From contig CM046879.1 of NCBI GenBank assembly GCA_025667525.1, forward strand, positions 362,470,639-362,534,638: a DNA stretch of 64,000 nt, written 5' to 3'. Every line of letters starts with the position of its first letter. Position 1 is the first letter of the stretch. The notes beneath the pieces are model-generated. The model did no database searches. It saw only the letters and a program-made list of their open reading frames with translations, and had not been told where the DNA came from. The translations under genes and the position numbers were made by a program. Shown here piece after piece: positions 50,350 to 62,600 of the stretch. Origin of the DNA: Glebionis coronaria. Its lineage: Eukaryota; Streptophyta; Magnoliopsida; Asterales; Asteraceae.

Positions 50350-52081
50350 TATAACAGTAAGTAAAGTGTAAAATCCGAATTTTTATATTTTTAAAATGGC
50401 TTAACTTATAGCCTAGGTTTGTAGATAATTTTCTTAGCTTCGATTTGATATAAGGTAGAGCTTCTAGCTCCAAACGAGCGCGAAGTTATGATGTTTTGAA
50501 TGATCGTGTACCAGGAGACGAGTATCGGCACTACTTATAGTTGTAGTCGATATTTGGATCGAATCTGGGGGATTCTAAATGGAAGTTTTGAAAAATGTAA
50601 CCTACTGATAATGAGGTGTTTATTTTATAGGTTGAGTTTACTTTAAACCCGAATGTCGGTTTTGTAAACGGAGTCGTTTAAATAAGTTAAAACGGTTATA
50701 TGAAAAATTAACGTAAATCTGTCCGGATTTTGTAGTTTGAAAATGAGTCGAGTAAAGGACTTTAAAAGTAATTTCATTTGATAAACTTGTAAGAGGAATT
50801 TCTATATATAGTAAGTTAGTTTATCGAGTCGTTTCATAAACGGTTGACGAGTTTAAAAGGGGTAAATAAGCTAGTACATGTAGTATGTACCGGCGGACTT
50901 TATTAAAAGTGTAAAATGGTAAAGTAAGTGTGTAGTAAAGTATAATGAAGTTATTTTTATCGTTTTCTCTCGAGTTTATCGTGACTTTATGAGTTTGAGT
51001 TTGATTTTGTTATGTATGATTTATTTCTCGAGTCATTATTAACGAAGGCGCCTTATTTGATAGGTAGCGGTTCTCGTGTTTGAAAGGCATCCATTATCGT
51101 CGACGATCATCTCGCTAGATCTCTTATACTAAGGTGACTCTATAGCCTTGCTTTCTACTTTTTTAATGATTTTAATATCCGCGAGGAGGATACATGCTAT
51201 TTGAAAATAAATGAACACAAGTCATGAGTAATTGTTAGACCCGAATGTTGCCTAAAGTTGATTTCATTGTATTGAGTAACTTGTTGCTAAAGACCCTAAA
51301 TTCATGAGCCGTTAACTATCTCCTTGTGAGTCGGGAATAGCCGCTTATTCTAATGATAGTACTGTTGGGTTTACCACCCTATCTGAGACCAGGGCATTAC
51401 GTTGAGTAACCAGCTGGGAAGGATAATTTTACGTGAATAAGATTGTGGTATCTAGCAACTGATACCCTAGAGGGGCAATGGTTTTATTCTAGTCATGCCG
51501 GCATTTGGCGTGGGTGACTATTTGGTTAAGGGTTCAGTGTCATGAGCTTAAATACAATGTTTGTTTAATAATATCATTATTATTACTGCCTTGATTATAG
51601 ATTGTGTGTACGACAATTCTATAAATTATTATGATTGATTTTCTCCTTGTGTTCAAATGTGATTTGATAAACCTGTAGACTCGCTCAACATTATTGTTGA
51701 CGCGTTTTATGCATGTATTTCAGGTAATAGGAAGTGATGGAGCATGGATCTTTGCTGTGGAGGTTGTGGCTTGGCTTTTGGAAGAATGTTGGTCTAAACT
51801 GTTTCTACCTTTTAATGTTGAACAATTTACTTTATGTTGATGTACTGTACTAAACTTGTTGGTTGTTGGTCGAGATCCATGGGGATAAAACGCTTTACTC
51901 TGGTGTCGTGTCAGTACAATTTGGGTTGAAATCTATGTTTTAGACCATCTATGAAAATCATGTTTATATTTATGTGTAAACGTCTCTATTTTGAGTCGTT
52001 CAATATACCTTGTGTGATGATGCTTGTGTCTAGCACCCAATTGTGTATTTCCGCTGCGCAATGTAAATTGGGGGTGTTAGA
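50350..52081 (+). repeat. E 5' LTR, right part
   Basis: This part continues the LTR after D (the duplication CATTT is 50345-50349) and matches about 59238-60978. It ends GGGGGTGTTAGA. No gene lies inside. Confidence 0.93.
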
Positions 52082-52084
52082 GAT

Positions 52085-52097
52085 TGGTAATCAGAGC
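52085..52097 (+). promoter_or_regulatory. Primer binding site of E
   Basis: TGGTAATCAGAGC lies 3 nt after the LTR. It has one extra A relative to the initiator tRNA-Met complement TGGTATCAGAGC. About 395 bp of leader follow before the upstream frame. Confidence 0.75.
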
Positions 52098-52491
52098 TGC
52101 AAGTTATAGAGAACTGGGTCGATTTTGAAAATTGTCCTAAACTATAACTTTGGTGTCGAAAGTATTTATTCTTCAAAAGCACACAACTCCTCTGCAACGC
52201 TCTAGTAAGATCACTTTTAGTTTTGTTTTGCATTGTAGATGTATCCCTCATAAATGAAATGATTTCCCGAGTATTTATTAAGTAAATACTACGATATTGT
52301 ATTGGAATTACTGAAAGTACGCTGAGTGCTTGTCAGTATCATATTTATTTTTTTGCGAGCATTGCATAAACATCATTTGCATTGTGTTGCATAGCATGGA
52401 TAACGTATGACATTTGCATGAGCATTGCATACTAATTATTATTTTATTAACGATGACCTTAAGTATCCTTGAACCCTTATAATTGTAGAAA

Positions 52492-53328
52492 ATGGTTGGT
52501 TTACCTCGTGAGGATGGATGGATTGATATGACTAATGTAGTGGATGGTGAGTAAGTAGATAACTTTGGTGCTAGCAAAGATGAAGGGCCTTTTGAGTTTT
52601 TAGATGATGGGATTCCACTTACTGCAGTTGGTCAGACAGAGCCTGAGTTGATACAAGGTAGTTATGTTCCAAGGGTCAATGTTGTGCCACAGACTGTTCC
52701 TGATTGTCAGCGACCTGTTGTTCGTTCTTCGACTCCTACTTGTGATGCTTATATTAGCAGTTTTCCTGGGATTGCATTTGCTAGGGGTGATGCTCCTGTT
52801 GAGTCGAGTAGTGCTCGATATATTCATGATGGTATTCCTAAGGTTTATTGTCCAGGTCCTAGGTCTTATGATGATATATTCTAGTTTCTTAAGAAGTTTG
52901 ATAGGTCTTTGTTTGAAAGGTATTTGGTTGAGACTCGTGTGATTAGGAGGTTTGAGTAGAATGAGAAAAAGTTTGACAGGTTTGTTGGTAGTGTGAGGAG
53001 ATCAGAGTTTGTTAGGGCAATGGAAATGGATGAAGTTGTTAGATTAAGATCTATGGTGTTGAATTTGAGTGGGCAAGTTGAAAGGTTGTGTAGGGAGCAA
53101 GAAAGGAATGCAAGGTTTAGTGCATGGGGTTTGCCAGTGAGATCTTTTCCTAGTCGAGGTGTTGTGATTCGTGTTGTGTCGAATCAGGTTGAAGCTCAGT
53201 TGTTTGTGAAGTCGAGTGAAGGAGGTAGTCGAAAGGGGAAGGAAAAAGTGGAGGAAGAATCTGATGTTTATGATAGCAGCAGTGATGACGAGCCGATGTA
53301 CACGAAGCTGCGGGGATTTGATGTTTAG
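52492..53328 (+). pseudogene. E extra open frame upstream of gag, 278 codons, three stops
   Basis: One frame runs from ATG 52492 to the stop at 53326-53328, broken only by TAA at 52552-52554, TAG at 52882-52884 and TAG at 52957-52959. All three would be Gln codons before a single C-to-T change. It starts MVGLPREDGWIDM. The C-terminal third has a predicted coiled segment (SEFVRAMEMDEVVRLRSMVL region, then GQVERLCREQERN), then a Lys/Glu-rich and Ser/Asp-rich tail ending KLRGFDV. It is in a different frame from gag, which starts 395 bp downstream. I do not recognise a domain. Ogre/Tat elements carry an extra frame in this place, but Tekay-like elements are not generally described with one. It could alternatively be a captured or highly diverged N-terminal gag exon. 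Confidence 0.6.
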
Positions 53329-53723
53329 TTCTTTATGTTGTTTTTATTAGCCTGTTGTAATAGAACTTATGTAGACTCGTACTCTATTTTGTGATGAAAC
53401 TTAATGACTTTTAAGTTTGCTGTGATGAAGTATTGTAGTGACATTACTTGTCACAATTTTGTGGAGATTTTCCAAAGCAATCCAAAATTATCTTCATGAC
53501 TTATGATTTGTCTTATTAGTTCTTTTGTGTGGTTGGTTAATGATTCATTGTGATTGTGTTGTTGGTGCATGTAGTATCCATGTTACATCTTGATAGAGAA
53601 ATCCTTCTTCTTATCTTGATATGAATACTTACTTGTTCTTTTTCTGTTATGGTTATACATGAAGGAGTTGGGAGGCATTTTTCTGACTTTACTAAATTAT
53701 TGTTTGGTTAGTTTCCTGTAAGC

Positions 53724-56700
53724 ATGCCGCCTAAATTGACGACTGCTACTGTTAATACCATGATTGAGCAAGCTATCGCTAGAGATTTGGAAGCTGAACG
53801 TGCTGCGAGGAACCAAGAGGCTGAGAATAGGAATGCTGCTGGTCAGGTTGGAGGGAATGTTGGAAATCAGGTTGGAGGAAATGCTGATGAGCAAGCAGAA
53901 GGAAATGCTGCGGGACAAGTTGGAGGTAATGTTGCTGTTCAGCAGGTTCAGAAGGAATGTTCTTATGCTAGTTTTATGAAATGTGGACCTACCCAATTTC
54001 GTGGTACTGGTGGTGCATTGGAATTAAGGAGGTGGATTAAGAAGATCGAAAGTACTTTTGAAATCAGTGGATGTTCATAAGCTAGTAAGGTAAAATTTGA
54101 TGCAGCTACTTTTCAGGATGATGCGTTGAGTTGGTTGAATAGTCAAGTAGCTATTGTGGGATTGGTTGAAGCTAATGCTAGAACATGGACTGTGACCAAG
54201 GGACTGTTGACTGCTAAGTTTTGTCCTGAAGAAGAGTTAGGTCAGTTGGAAGATGAATTGAGGCATTTGGTGCTGAGGAACAATGATATTGTAGCTTATA
54301 CAAGGAGATTTTCTGATTTATGTTTGTTGTGTCCTGATGCTTTTGCTGATGACCGTAAGAAGATGAAGCAATATATTAGAGGTTTATCTAGTAATATCAA
54401 GGGAGAAACTACTTCGTCGAAACACAAGTCATTTGATGAAGCTGTTCAAATGGCTCATGCTTTAATGGATGTAAAGCTGCAGGATCGAAAGGATAGTATT
54501 GCAGAAGGGAATAAGAGAAAGTGGGAAGCTGCACACTCAAGCCAAGGGCAGAATCGAGGTGGTTATTGTAATAACAATAACCAAGGACCGAATAGGAATC
54601 AGCAATACAATTTGAGAAGGAACGATGGTGTTCGTGCTGCTACAGGAAATCAAGGTAACAAGGTGAATCCAAAGTGTGGTTGGTGTAATCTGTATCATGT
54701 TGGAAATTGTCCACCTGCTTGCAACAAGTGTGGGAAGGCCGGACATAAGATGGCAGACTGTAGAAACAAGGGTGTAGCCACTGGGTCTAATGTTGTTAAG
54801 CTAGTTTACTGTTCTGGATGTGGAGGCCGTGGACATAAGCAAAGGAACTGTCCGAGGGTTGGCATACGACAGGGAGGCAATGTTGCTGTTGTTGCTGCTG
54901 GGATTGCTGCTCCAGCCTATGTCGTGGGAGATGCTGACAAACCTCAAGGGCCGAACGTGGTGACTGGTACGTTCTTACTTGATGCTTGTTATGCTAGTGT
55001 GTTATTTGATTCTGGATCCGATAGAAGTTTCGTAGATGTTAGATTCAGCCAGCTATTGGATAGAGAACCAGTGAGATTGACAACTAGTTATAATGTGGAG
55101 TTAGCTGATGGTAAGGTTGTAAGCACTAGTTCTATACTGAAACGTTGTTCCTTAAAGTTAGGTAATTATGTGTTTAGTATTGATTTGATGCCCGTAGAAT
55201 TAGGATCTTTTGACGTGATTATTGGAATGGACTGGTTAGCTGGTAATGGTGCAGTAATTGTTTGTGGAGAAAGATTAGTTCCGATACCGCTAAGGAATAG
55301 GGTATTGACTGTGAAAGGAGATGAATGTACTTCTCGTTTGAGAGTTGTTTCTTGTTTAAAGATGATGAGGTATATAGAAGCAGGTTGTGATGTGTTTCTT
55401 GCACAGATAAGTAATGATGGTGTGAATAAAAGGAAATTGGAGGATGTGCCTGTAATTAGAGAGTATCCTGAGGTTTTCCCTGAGGAATTGCCAGGATTAC
55501 CGCCGCATCGTGAAGAGGAGTTTCGTATTGATTTAGTGACGGGTGCTACGCCTGTTGCTCGTGCACCGTATCGTTTAGCTCCATCTAAGATGAAAGAATT
55601 ATATGATCAATTGAAGGAATTGATGGATAAGGGATTTATTAGACCAAGTTCGTCGTCGTGGGGTGCGCCTGTTTTGTTTGTTCGGAAGAAAGATGGTTCT
55701 TTTAGAATGTGTATTGATTATAGAGAGCTTAACAAATTGACTGTCAAGAATCGGTATCCACTGCCGAGGATTGATGATTTGTTCGATCAGTTGCAAGGTT
55801 CTTTTGTATACTCGAAGATCGATTTGAGGTCTGGGTATCATCAACTGAGAGTTAGGGAAGAAGATATTCCTATAAAAGCTTTCCGTACTCGATAATGACA
55901 TTTCAAATTTCAAGTGATGTCATTTGGGTTAACAAATGAACCTACTGTATTTATGGATTTGATGAATCGTGTATGCAAGCCGTATTTGGATGAGTTTGTT
56001 ATCGTATTCACTGATGATATTCTCGTTTATTCCAAGAGTGAAGAGGAACATGAGAAGCATTTGAGAACAATTATGGAATTGTTGAAGAAGGAGAAGCTGT
56101 ATGCGAAATTCTCTAAGTGTGATTTTTTGTTGAAATCGGTGCAATTTCTGAGGCACGTGATTGATCGTGAAGGTGTTCGTGTGGATCCTGCTAAGATTGA
56201 GGCAATTAAGGATTGGTCAGTGCCGAAGACGCCGACTGAAGTTCGCCAATTTCTTGGTTTGGCTGGGTATTATAGAAGGTTTATTGAGAAGTTTTCGCTA
56301 ATTGCTAAGCCGTTGACTAAGCTTACGGAAAAGAATCGAATGTTTGAATGGGGTTTGGAAGAGGAATCTGCATTTAGTATGTTGAAGGATAAGTTGTGTT
56401 CTGGCCGATATTGTCTTTGCCAAAAGGATCTGAGGATTTTGTAGTGTACTGTGACGCGTCTCATAAAGGATTTGGAGCTGTATTGATGCAAAGGGAGAAA
56501 GTAATAGCGTATGCATCGAGACAATTAAGGAAGCATGAAGAGAATTACACTGCGCATGATTGAGAACTTGGGGCTGTGATTTTTGCTTTGAAGCTGTGGA
56601 GACACTACTTGTATGGAACCAAGTGTGTGGTTTTCACTGATCATAAGAGTTTGTAGTATATTTTGGATCAAAAGGAATTGAATATGAGGCAAAGGAGATG

Positions 56701-58294
56701 GGTTGAGTTGCTGAGTGATTATGACTGAGAGATTCGTTACCATCCTTGTATAGCGAATTTGGTAGCTGATGCACTTAGTAGAAAGGAAAGAGATAAGTCT
56801 ATAAGAGTTAGAGCTTTTATAATGTTGGAAAGTGTTGATTTGACAAAAGCGATATTGAAAGCCCAAACTAATGGATTGAAGGAAGAGAATGTTGAGGCAG
56901 AAAACTTGGGTAGAATGTTGAAACCTTTGTTTGAAGTGAGGCCAAATGGATTGAGGTATTTTAAGAATAGGATCTGGTTACCGTTGTGTCCGTCTGAAGA
57001 AGGTTCGTTAGGGGTTCGAGATTTAGTGATGAATGAATCTCGTAAGTCGAAGTATTCAATACATCCTGGATCGGACAAGATGTATCAGGATCTTAAGAAA
57101 GTTTATTGGTGGCCGAATATGAAGGCAGATATAGCACAGTATGTTAATAAGTGTTTAAATTGTGCAAAGGTGAAGGCTGAACATAAGAAACCGTCTGGAT
57201 TATTAGTGCAACCTGAGATTCCTGAGTGGAAATGGGAGAAGATTACAATGGATTTTGTGACAGGTTTGCCAAGGACTGCAAATGGTAGTGATATGATATG
57301 GGTGATTGTAGATAGATTGACTAAGTCCGCTCACTTTTTGCCAATGAAGAAGACAGATAGTATGGAAAGGTTAACAACAGTGTATGTGAAGGAGATTGTT
57401 TGTCGACATGGTGTTCCTTTGTTGATAATTTCTGAACATGATAGTAGGTTTACTTCAGAATTTTGGAAGTCTTTGCAGAATGCGATGGGAACGGAGTTAT
57501 GTTTAAGTACAACATATCATCCGGAAACTGATGGACAAAGTGAGAGAACGATTCAAACGTTAGAGGATATGCTTCGTGCATGTGTGATTGATTTTGGAAA
57601 TGGTTGGGATAAGCATTTGCCATTGGTTAAATTTTCGTACAATAATAGTTATCATTCAAGTATTAAAGCCGCTCCATTTGAAGCTTTGTATGGACGTAAG
57701 TGTAGATCACCAGTGTGTTGGAGTGAGGTAGGAGAAAGTCAATTGCCTAGGCCTGGAATGATATTTGAGACGACTGAAAAGATTGTGCAAATTAAGAAGT
57801 GTTTGTTATCTGCCAGAAGTAGACAAAAGAGTTATGCTGATAACAGAAGAAAACCATTGGAGTTTGAAGTAGGAGACATGGTTATGTTGAAAGTATCTCC
57901 ATGGAAAGGAGTAATTCGTTTTGGAAAGAGAGGAAAGTTGTGCCCGAGATTTATTGGACCATTTAAGATTATCCAAAAGATTGGATTGGTGGCTTATAAG
58001 TTAGAATTGCCTGATGAGCTTAAGGCTATTCATAATACTTTTCATGTGTCTAATTTGAAGAAGTGTTTAGCTGAAAGGGATGTGGTGATTCCATTGGAGG
58101 AAATTCAACTTGATGATAAGTTGCATTTTATAGAGGAACCTATAGAGATAATGGATAGGGAAGTTAAGAAGTTGAAGCATAGTAGAATTCCGATTGTGAA
58201 GGTGAGATGGAACTCTAGACGTGGGCCAGAGTTTACGTGGGAACGTGAGGATTTCTTTAAGGACAAGTATCCTCATTTATTTAGGAAGGATTAA
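53724..58294 (+). pseudogene. gag-pol: E gag-pol polyprotein, broken by stops and one frameshift
   Basis: In order, the frame has gag (from MPPKLTT; QVGGN repeats at about 53840-53940), three zinc knuckles ([40 protein letters not shown]; about 54676-54852), protease (FDSGSDRSF, near 55005), reverse transcriptase ([29 protein letters not shown] near 56010), RNase H ([11 protein letters not shown], near 56450), integrase HHCC and core, and a tail ending [12 protein letters not shown]...KYPHLF typical of Tekay-like chromoviruses. Breaks are stops at 54078-54080, 55893-55898 (two adjacent codons), 56561-56563, 56654-56656 and 56726-56728, plus a frameshift near 56395-56405. The second core acidic residue of integrase is Glu (SEHDSRF) where the family has Asp. 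The last open stretch, 56759-58294, begins in RNase H and is intact through integrase. Confidence 0.92.
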
Positions 58295-58315
58295 GCGCCG
58301 CGGACGTCGCTTATT

Positions 58316-58330
58316 TTAAGAAGGGGGGGA
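58316..58330 (+). promoter_or_regulatory. Polypurine tract of E
   Basis: The run ends GAAGGGGGGGA directly before the 3' LTR at 58331, and lies about 22 bp after the pol stop. It is a classic plus-strand primer. Confidence 0.9.
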
Positions 58331-60978
58331 TGTGACAACCCAAAACCGAGGTCATTGCTTAATCTTATTTTACGATTATTTTTGAAATTTTTGGATGAGT
58401 TTGAACGATATTTATTTTTGGAGGTTTAAGTTTAAACCGATGCTGGAAGTTTTATATTTAATATTTATTAAGTATAAGGAGTATTAGCAAGCGTGATGTC
58501 GATGGATGCCAAATATTTTACGTCTTATTGTCGGTTGTTCGATTTTTATTATTTTTGAGATTTTATTTTAAATGACTTGTTAAGTCGAGTCAAGAGTCGA
58601 TATTATTATTTTTGAGGTACGTTTAAATTTTTAAGAGTATCTTTATAAAACCCGAGCCCCGTAAATATTTTGAAAATTGACTAATAGTTATTTCCCGCTT
58701 TTTAGCTAACTATTTACATTTTTAGCCACAACTATTGCCAAATTGCAACTTTGGTCCCTACCCCACTATATATGAACCTTAAACAAACACACATTACTCA
58801 TTTTGTTCATCAAAAAATTTCACCACTCTCTCTCTTTCTCTCTTGTTTGCCGAAACCCACCACCATCACCAAAACACATACATTTTCAATTTTTACTTGA
58901 GATTTATGATGAATTAAGCTAAACCAAGGATAGACCCATTCTTATATTTGATCAAGGATCACACTAGTGTAAGAAATTCTTACATTCAAGCAAGTTTTTT
59001 TTCTTGATGTTGGTAGGTAGGAGCTATGATCATGCATGGCATTTTTATGATGATCCGTGGTGGTTCTTGCTAGAATCTTTGTTAAAAACTTCATTTTGAT
59101 CTAAAGATTTTTATTTTGATGATGATTTTGATGTTATGGTTGATGTATGGTGATATTAGGGTATAGAAATGATCATTTCTATGGTTGGTTTTTATCAAAA
59201 AGTTGATTTTGTACAAGATTTTGGTAGTCATTTTGCAACAGTAAGTAAAGTGTAAAATCCGAATTTTTATGTTTTGAAAATGGCATAACTTATAGCCTAG
59301 GGTTGTTGATAATTTTCTTAGCTTCGATTTGATATAAGGTAGAGCTTCTAGCTCCAAACGAGTGCGAAGTTATGATGTTTTGAATGATCGTGTACCAGGA
59401 GACGAGTATCGGCACTACATATAGTTGTTGTCGATATTTGGATCGAATCTCGGGGAATTTAAATGGAAGTTTTGAATAATGTAACCTACTGATAATGAGG
59501 TGTTTATTTTATAGGTTGATTTTACTTTAAAACCCGAGTGTCGGTTTTGTAAACGGAGTCGTTTAAATAAGTTAAAACGGTTGTATGAAAAATTAACGTA
59601 AATCTGTCCGGATTTTGTAGTTTGAAAATGAGTCGAGTAAAGGAATTTAAAAGTAATTTCATTTGATAAAATTGTAAGAGGACTTTCTATATATAGTAAG
59701 TTAGTTTATCGAGTCGTTTCATAAACGGTTGACGAGTTTAAAAGGGGTAAATAAGCTAGTACATGTAGTATGTACCGGCGGACTTTGTTAAAAGTGTAAA
59801 ATGGTAAAGTAAGTGTGTAGTAAAGTATAATGAAGTTATTTATATCGTTTTCTCTCGAGTTTATCATGACTTTATGAGTTTGAGTTTGATGTTGTTATGT
59901 ATGATTTATTTCTCGAGTCATTATTAACGATCGCGCCTTATTTGATAGGTAGCGGTTCTCATGTTTGAAAGGCATCCATTATCGTCGACGATCATCTCGC
60001 TAGATCTCTTATACTAAGGTGAGTCTAAAGCCTTGCTTTCTATTTGTTTTAATGATTTTAATACCCGCGAGGGGGATACATGCTATTTGAAAATAAATGA
60101 ACACAAGTCATGAGTAATTGTTGGACCCGAATATTACCTAAAGTTGATTTCATTGTATTGAGTAACTTGTTGCTAAAGACCCTAAATTCATGAGTCGTTA
60201 ACTATCTTCTGACTTGATGTTGTGAGTCGGGAATAGCCGCTTATTCTAATGATAGTACTATTGGGTTGACCACCCTATCTGAGACCAGGGCATTACGTTG
60301 AGTAACCCGCTGGGAAGGATAATTTTACGTGAATAAGATTGTGGTACTCTAGCAACTGATACCCTAGAGGGGCAATGGTTTTATTCTAGTCATGCCGGCA
60401 TTTGGCGTGGGTGACTATTTGGTTAAGGGGTCGGTGTCATGAGCTTAAATAAAATGTTTGTTTAATAATATCATTATTATTACTGCCTTGATTATAGATT
60501 GTGTGTACGACAATTCTATAAATGATTATGATTGATTTTCTCCTTGTGTTCAAATGTGATTTGATAAACCTATAGACTCGCTCAACATTTTTGTTGACTC
60601 GTTTTATGCATGTATTTCAGGTAATAGGAAGTGATGGAGCATGGAGCTTTGCTGTGGAGGTTGTGGCTTGGCTTTTGGAAGAATGTTGGTCTAAACTGTT
60701 TCTACCTTTTAATGTTGAACAATTTACTTTATGTTGATGTACTGTACTAAACTTGTTGGTTGTTGGTCGAGATCCATGGGGACAAAACGCTTTACTCTGG
60801 TGTCGTGTCAGTACAATTTGGGTTGAAATCTATGTTTTAGACCATCTATGAAAATCATGTTTATATTTATGTGTAAACGTCTCTATTTTGAGTCGTTCAA
60901 TATACCTTGTGTGATGATGCTTGTGTCTAGCACCCAATTGTGTATTTCTGCTGCGCAATGTAAATTGGGGGTGTTAGA
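58331..60978 (+). repeat. E 3' LTR
   Basis: An intact 2648-bp LTR, TGTGACAACCC to GGTGTTAGA, with right duplication ATTTT (60979-60983). The 5' LTR is about 2637 bp once D is removed. It gives the empty-site reference for the D insertion. Confidence 0.94.
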
Positions 60979-60983
60979 ATTTT

Positions 60984-61066
60984 GGAAAACCAATCTTTGG
61001 ATCATTTTAAATAGATAAACTATTCAAACCACCACCCCCTCTAGTTTCTACAATTGGTATCGGAGC
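60984..61066 (+). repeat. Right end of F 5' LTR and primer binding site
   Basis: After the E duplication the F LTR resumes and ends CTAGTTTCTACA at 61052. TGGTATCGGAGC (61055-61066) is a one-mismatch match to the initiator tRNA-Met complement. Confidence 0.6.
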
Positions 61067-61150
61067 GGGTTGCTCAAGCTTTTGAAATATATTTTATTTT
61101 AAAACTAAAATCGATCTATAGATTCCAATAAGTACCTAGAAGGGAAATCT

Positions 61151-62600
61151 ATGCAAAGATCACCACTTTCTGAAATCGATAGTTTTATTTATTGGAAAAA
61201 TAGATTTGAGACTTATGTGAAATCAAAAGATTTAGATCTTTGGCATGTTATTACCATTGGTGACATTTTACCTTTACAATATAGTGAAGTTTCTAAAAAG
61301 AAAGAACTAGTTATTTTTGAAAATTCAAATGATGAGACTAAAAAGAAACTTGCTAAAAATAATGAGCCTTAAATGGTTATATATAATGCTTTGCCTAAGA
61401 AAGAGTATGAAAGGATTTTTTTTGTGTAAAATCGCCAAAGAAATTTGGGAAACTCTTTTGATAACCGACCAAGGTAATAGTTAAGTTAAAGAAAGAAAAA
61501 TCGATCTTATTGGTCAATAATATGAACAATTTGTCCTCTTAGAAGATGAAACTATTGATAGTGCATTTTCAATATTTTATACTATTATTACTAATATAAA
61601 AGAACTCGATGAAGGTTTTTCTAGCAAGAACAATGTTTGTAAATTTCTTCATGTGTTACATCCAAAGTGGAGAGCTAAAGTAATGACGATTGAAGAATAA
61701 AAGGATCTCACTACATTGTCTCTCGATGAAATTTTTGGAAACTTGAAAGTTCATAATATGATAATCTTGAAGGACTCCAAGATAGATAACAAAAAGAGTA
61801 AAGCAAAGTCTCTAGCATTAAAGGCCAAGAAAGTACATAGTGATCATGAAAGTTCATCCTCCAATAGTGAAGATGAAGAATATGTTATGGCAGTTAAGAC
61901 TTCAAGAAGTTCTTCAAGAAGAGAGGACAATATGTGAGGCAACTTAGCAACATATGGAACCATACTCAAAGAATCGATTTGTCAAGAATGACAAAAATGA
62001 TAGAAGATGATTTAAATGCGGTGTTCCAAATCATTTTATTATTGAATATCCCAAGTCACCTCGCGACAACAATTACGCGGCGTTTGTTAGAGTGTCATGG
62101 TGTGATAGTGGTGAAGAATGCGATGAAAATGCAAAAGATGGGAAGTGTCTCATGGCTCATTCTTCAAAAGAGGTACATTTTGAAATCGAATAATATAAGA
62201 ATGATAGTTCTTCACTAGATGATTTAGAATTAGAAAGTCAATATGATAATCCTTGAAAAATAAGTCTAAAGTTCATAAAAAAGAATAAATTGCTAAAATT
62301 AACTAAGACTATACTCGAAAATGAGATTAGTGAGCTAAAAAGTAATTTAGCTAAATTGGAGAAAAATAAAGAAGTTGATTTAGGATGTCTAAGTTGTGAA
62401 AACATTAGACAAGAAAATGAGAATCTCAAGAGCATATCCATTAAGTTGAAAAAAATCATGAAGGGTACTAATGGTCTTGATGATTTGCTAAGTAGAAAAA
62501 TTCATTATTAAAAAAGAATTGGTTTAGGTTTTAACACTAATGAAGCACCTACAAGTGAAACCAAACAAGTTAAATTTTCAAGAAAAAGAATCCATTGATC
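61151..62600 (+). pseudogene. F gag (UBN2-type, Ty1/copia), decayed
   Basis: The frame starts MQRSPLSEIDSFIYWKNRFE. In-frame or shifted pieces follow: YNALPKKEYERI (near 61385), DLIGQ-YEQF (near 61505), FLHVLHPKWRAKV (near 61650), then LSLDEIFGNLKVHN (61716 on), a Lys-rich SLALKAKK segment and an acidic SEDEEYVMAV segment. A degenerate nucleocapsid knuckle region CGVPNHFI is near 62020. Homology-like sequence fades after a GLGFNTNEAPTS stretch near 62525. Stops occur at about 61370, 61424 and 61697, with shifts near 61420 and 61935. The gag would package element RNA. From memory the closest relatives are UBN2-type copia gags abundant in Asteraceae. No protease, integrase or reverse transcriptase follows. 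Confidence 0.75.
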
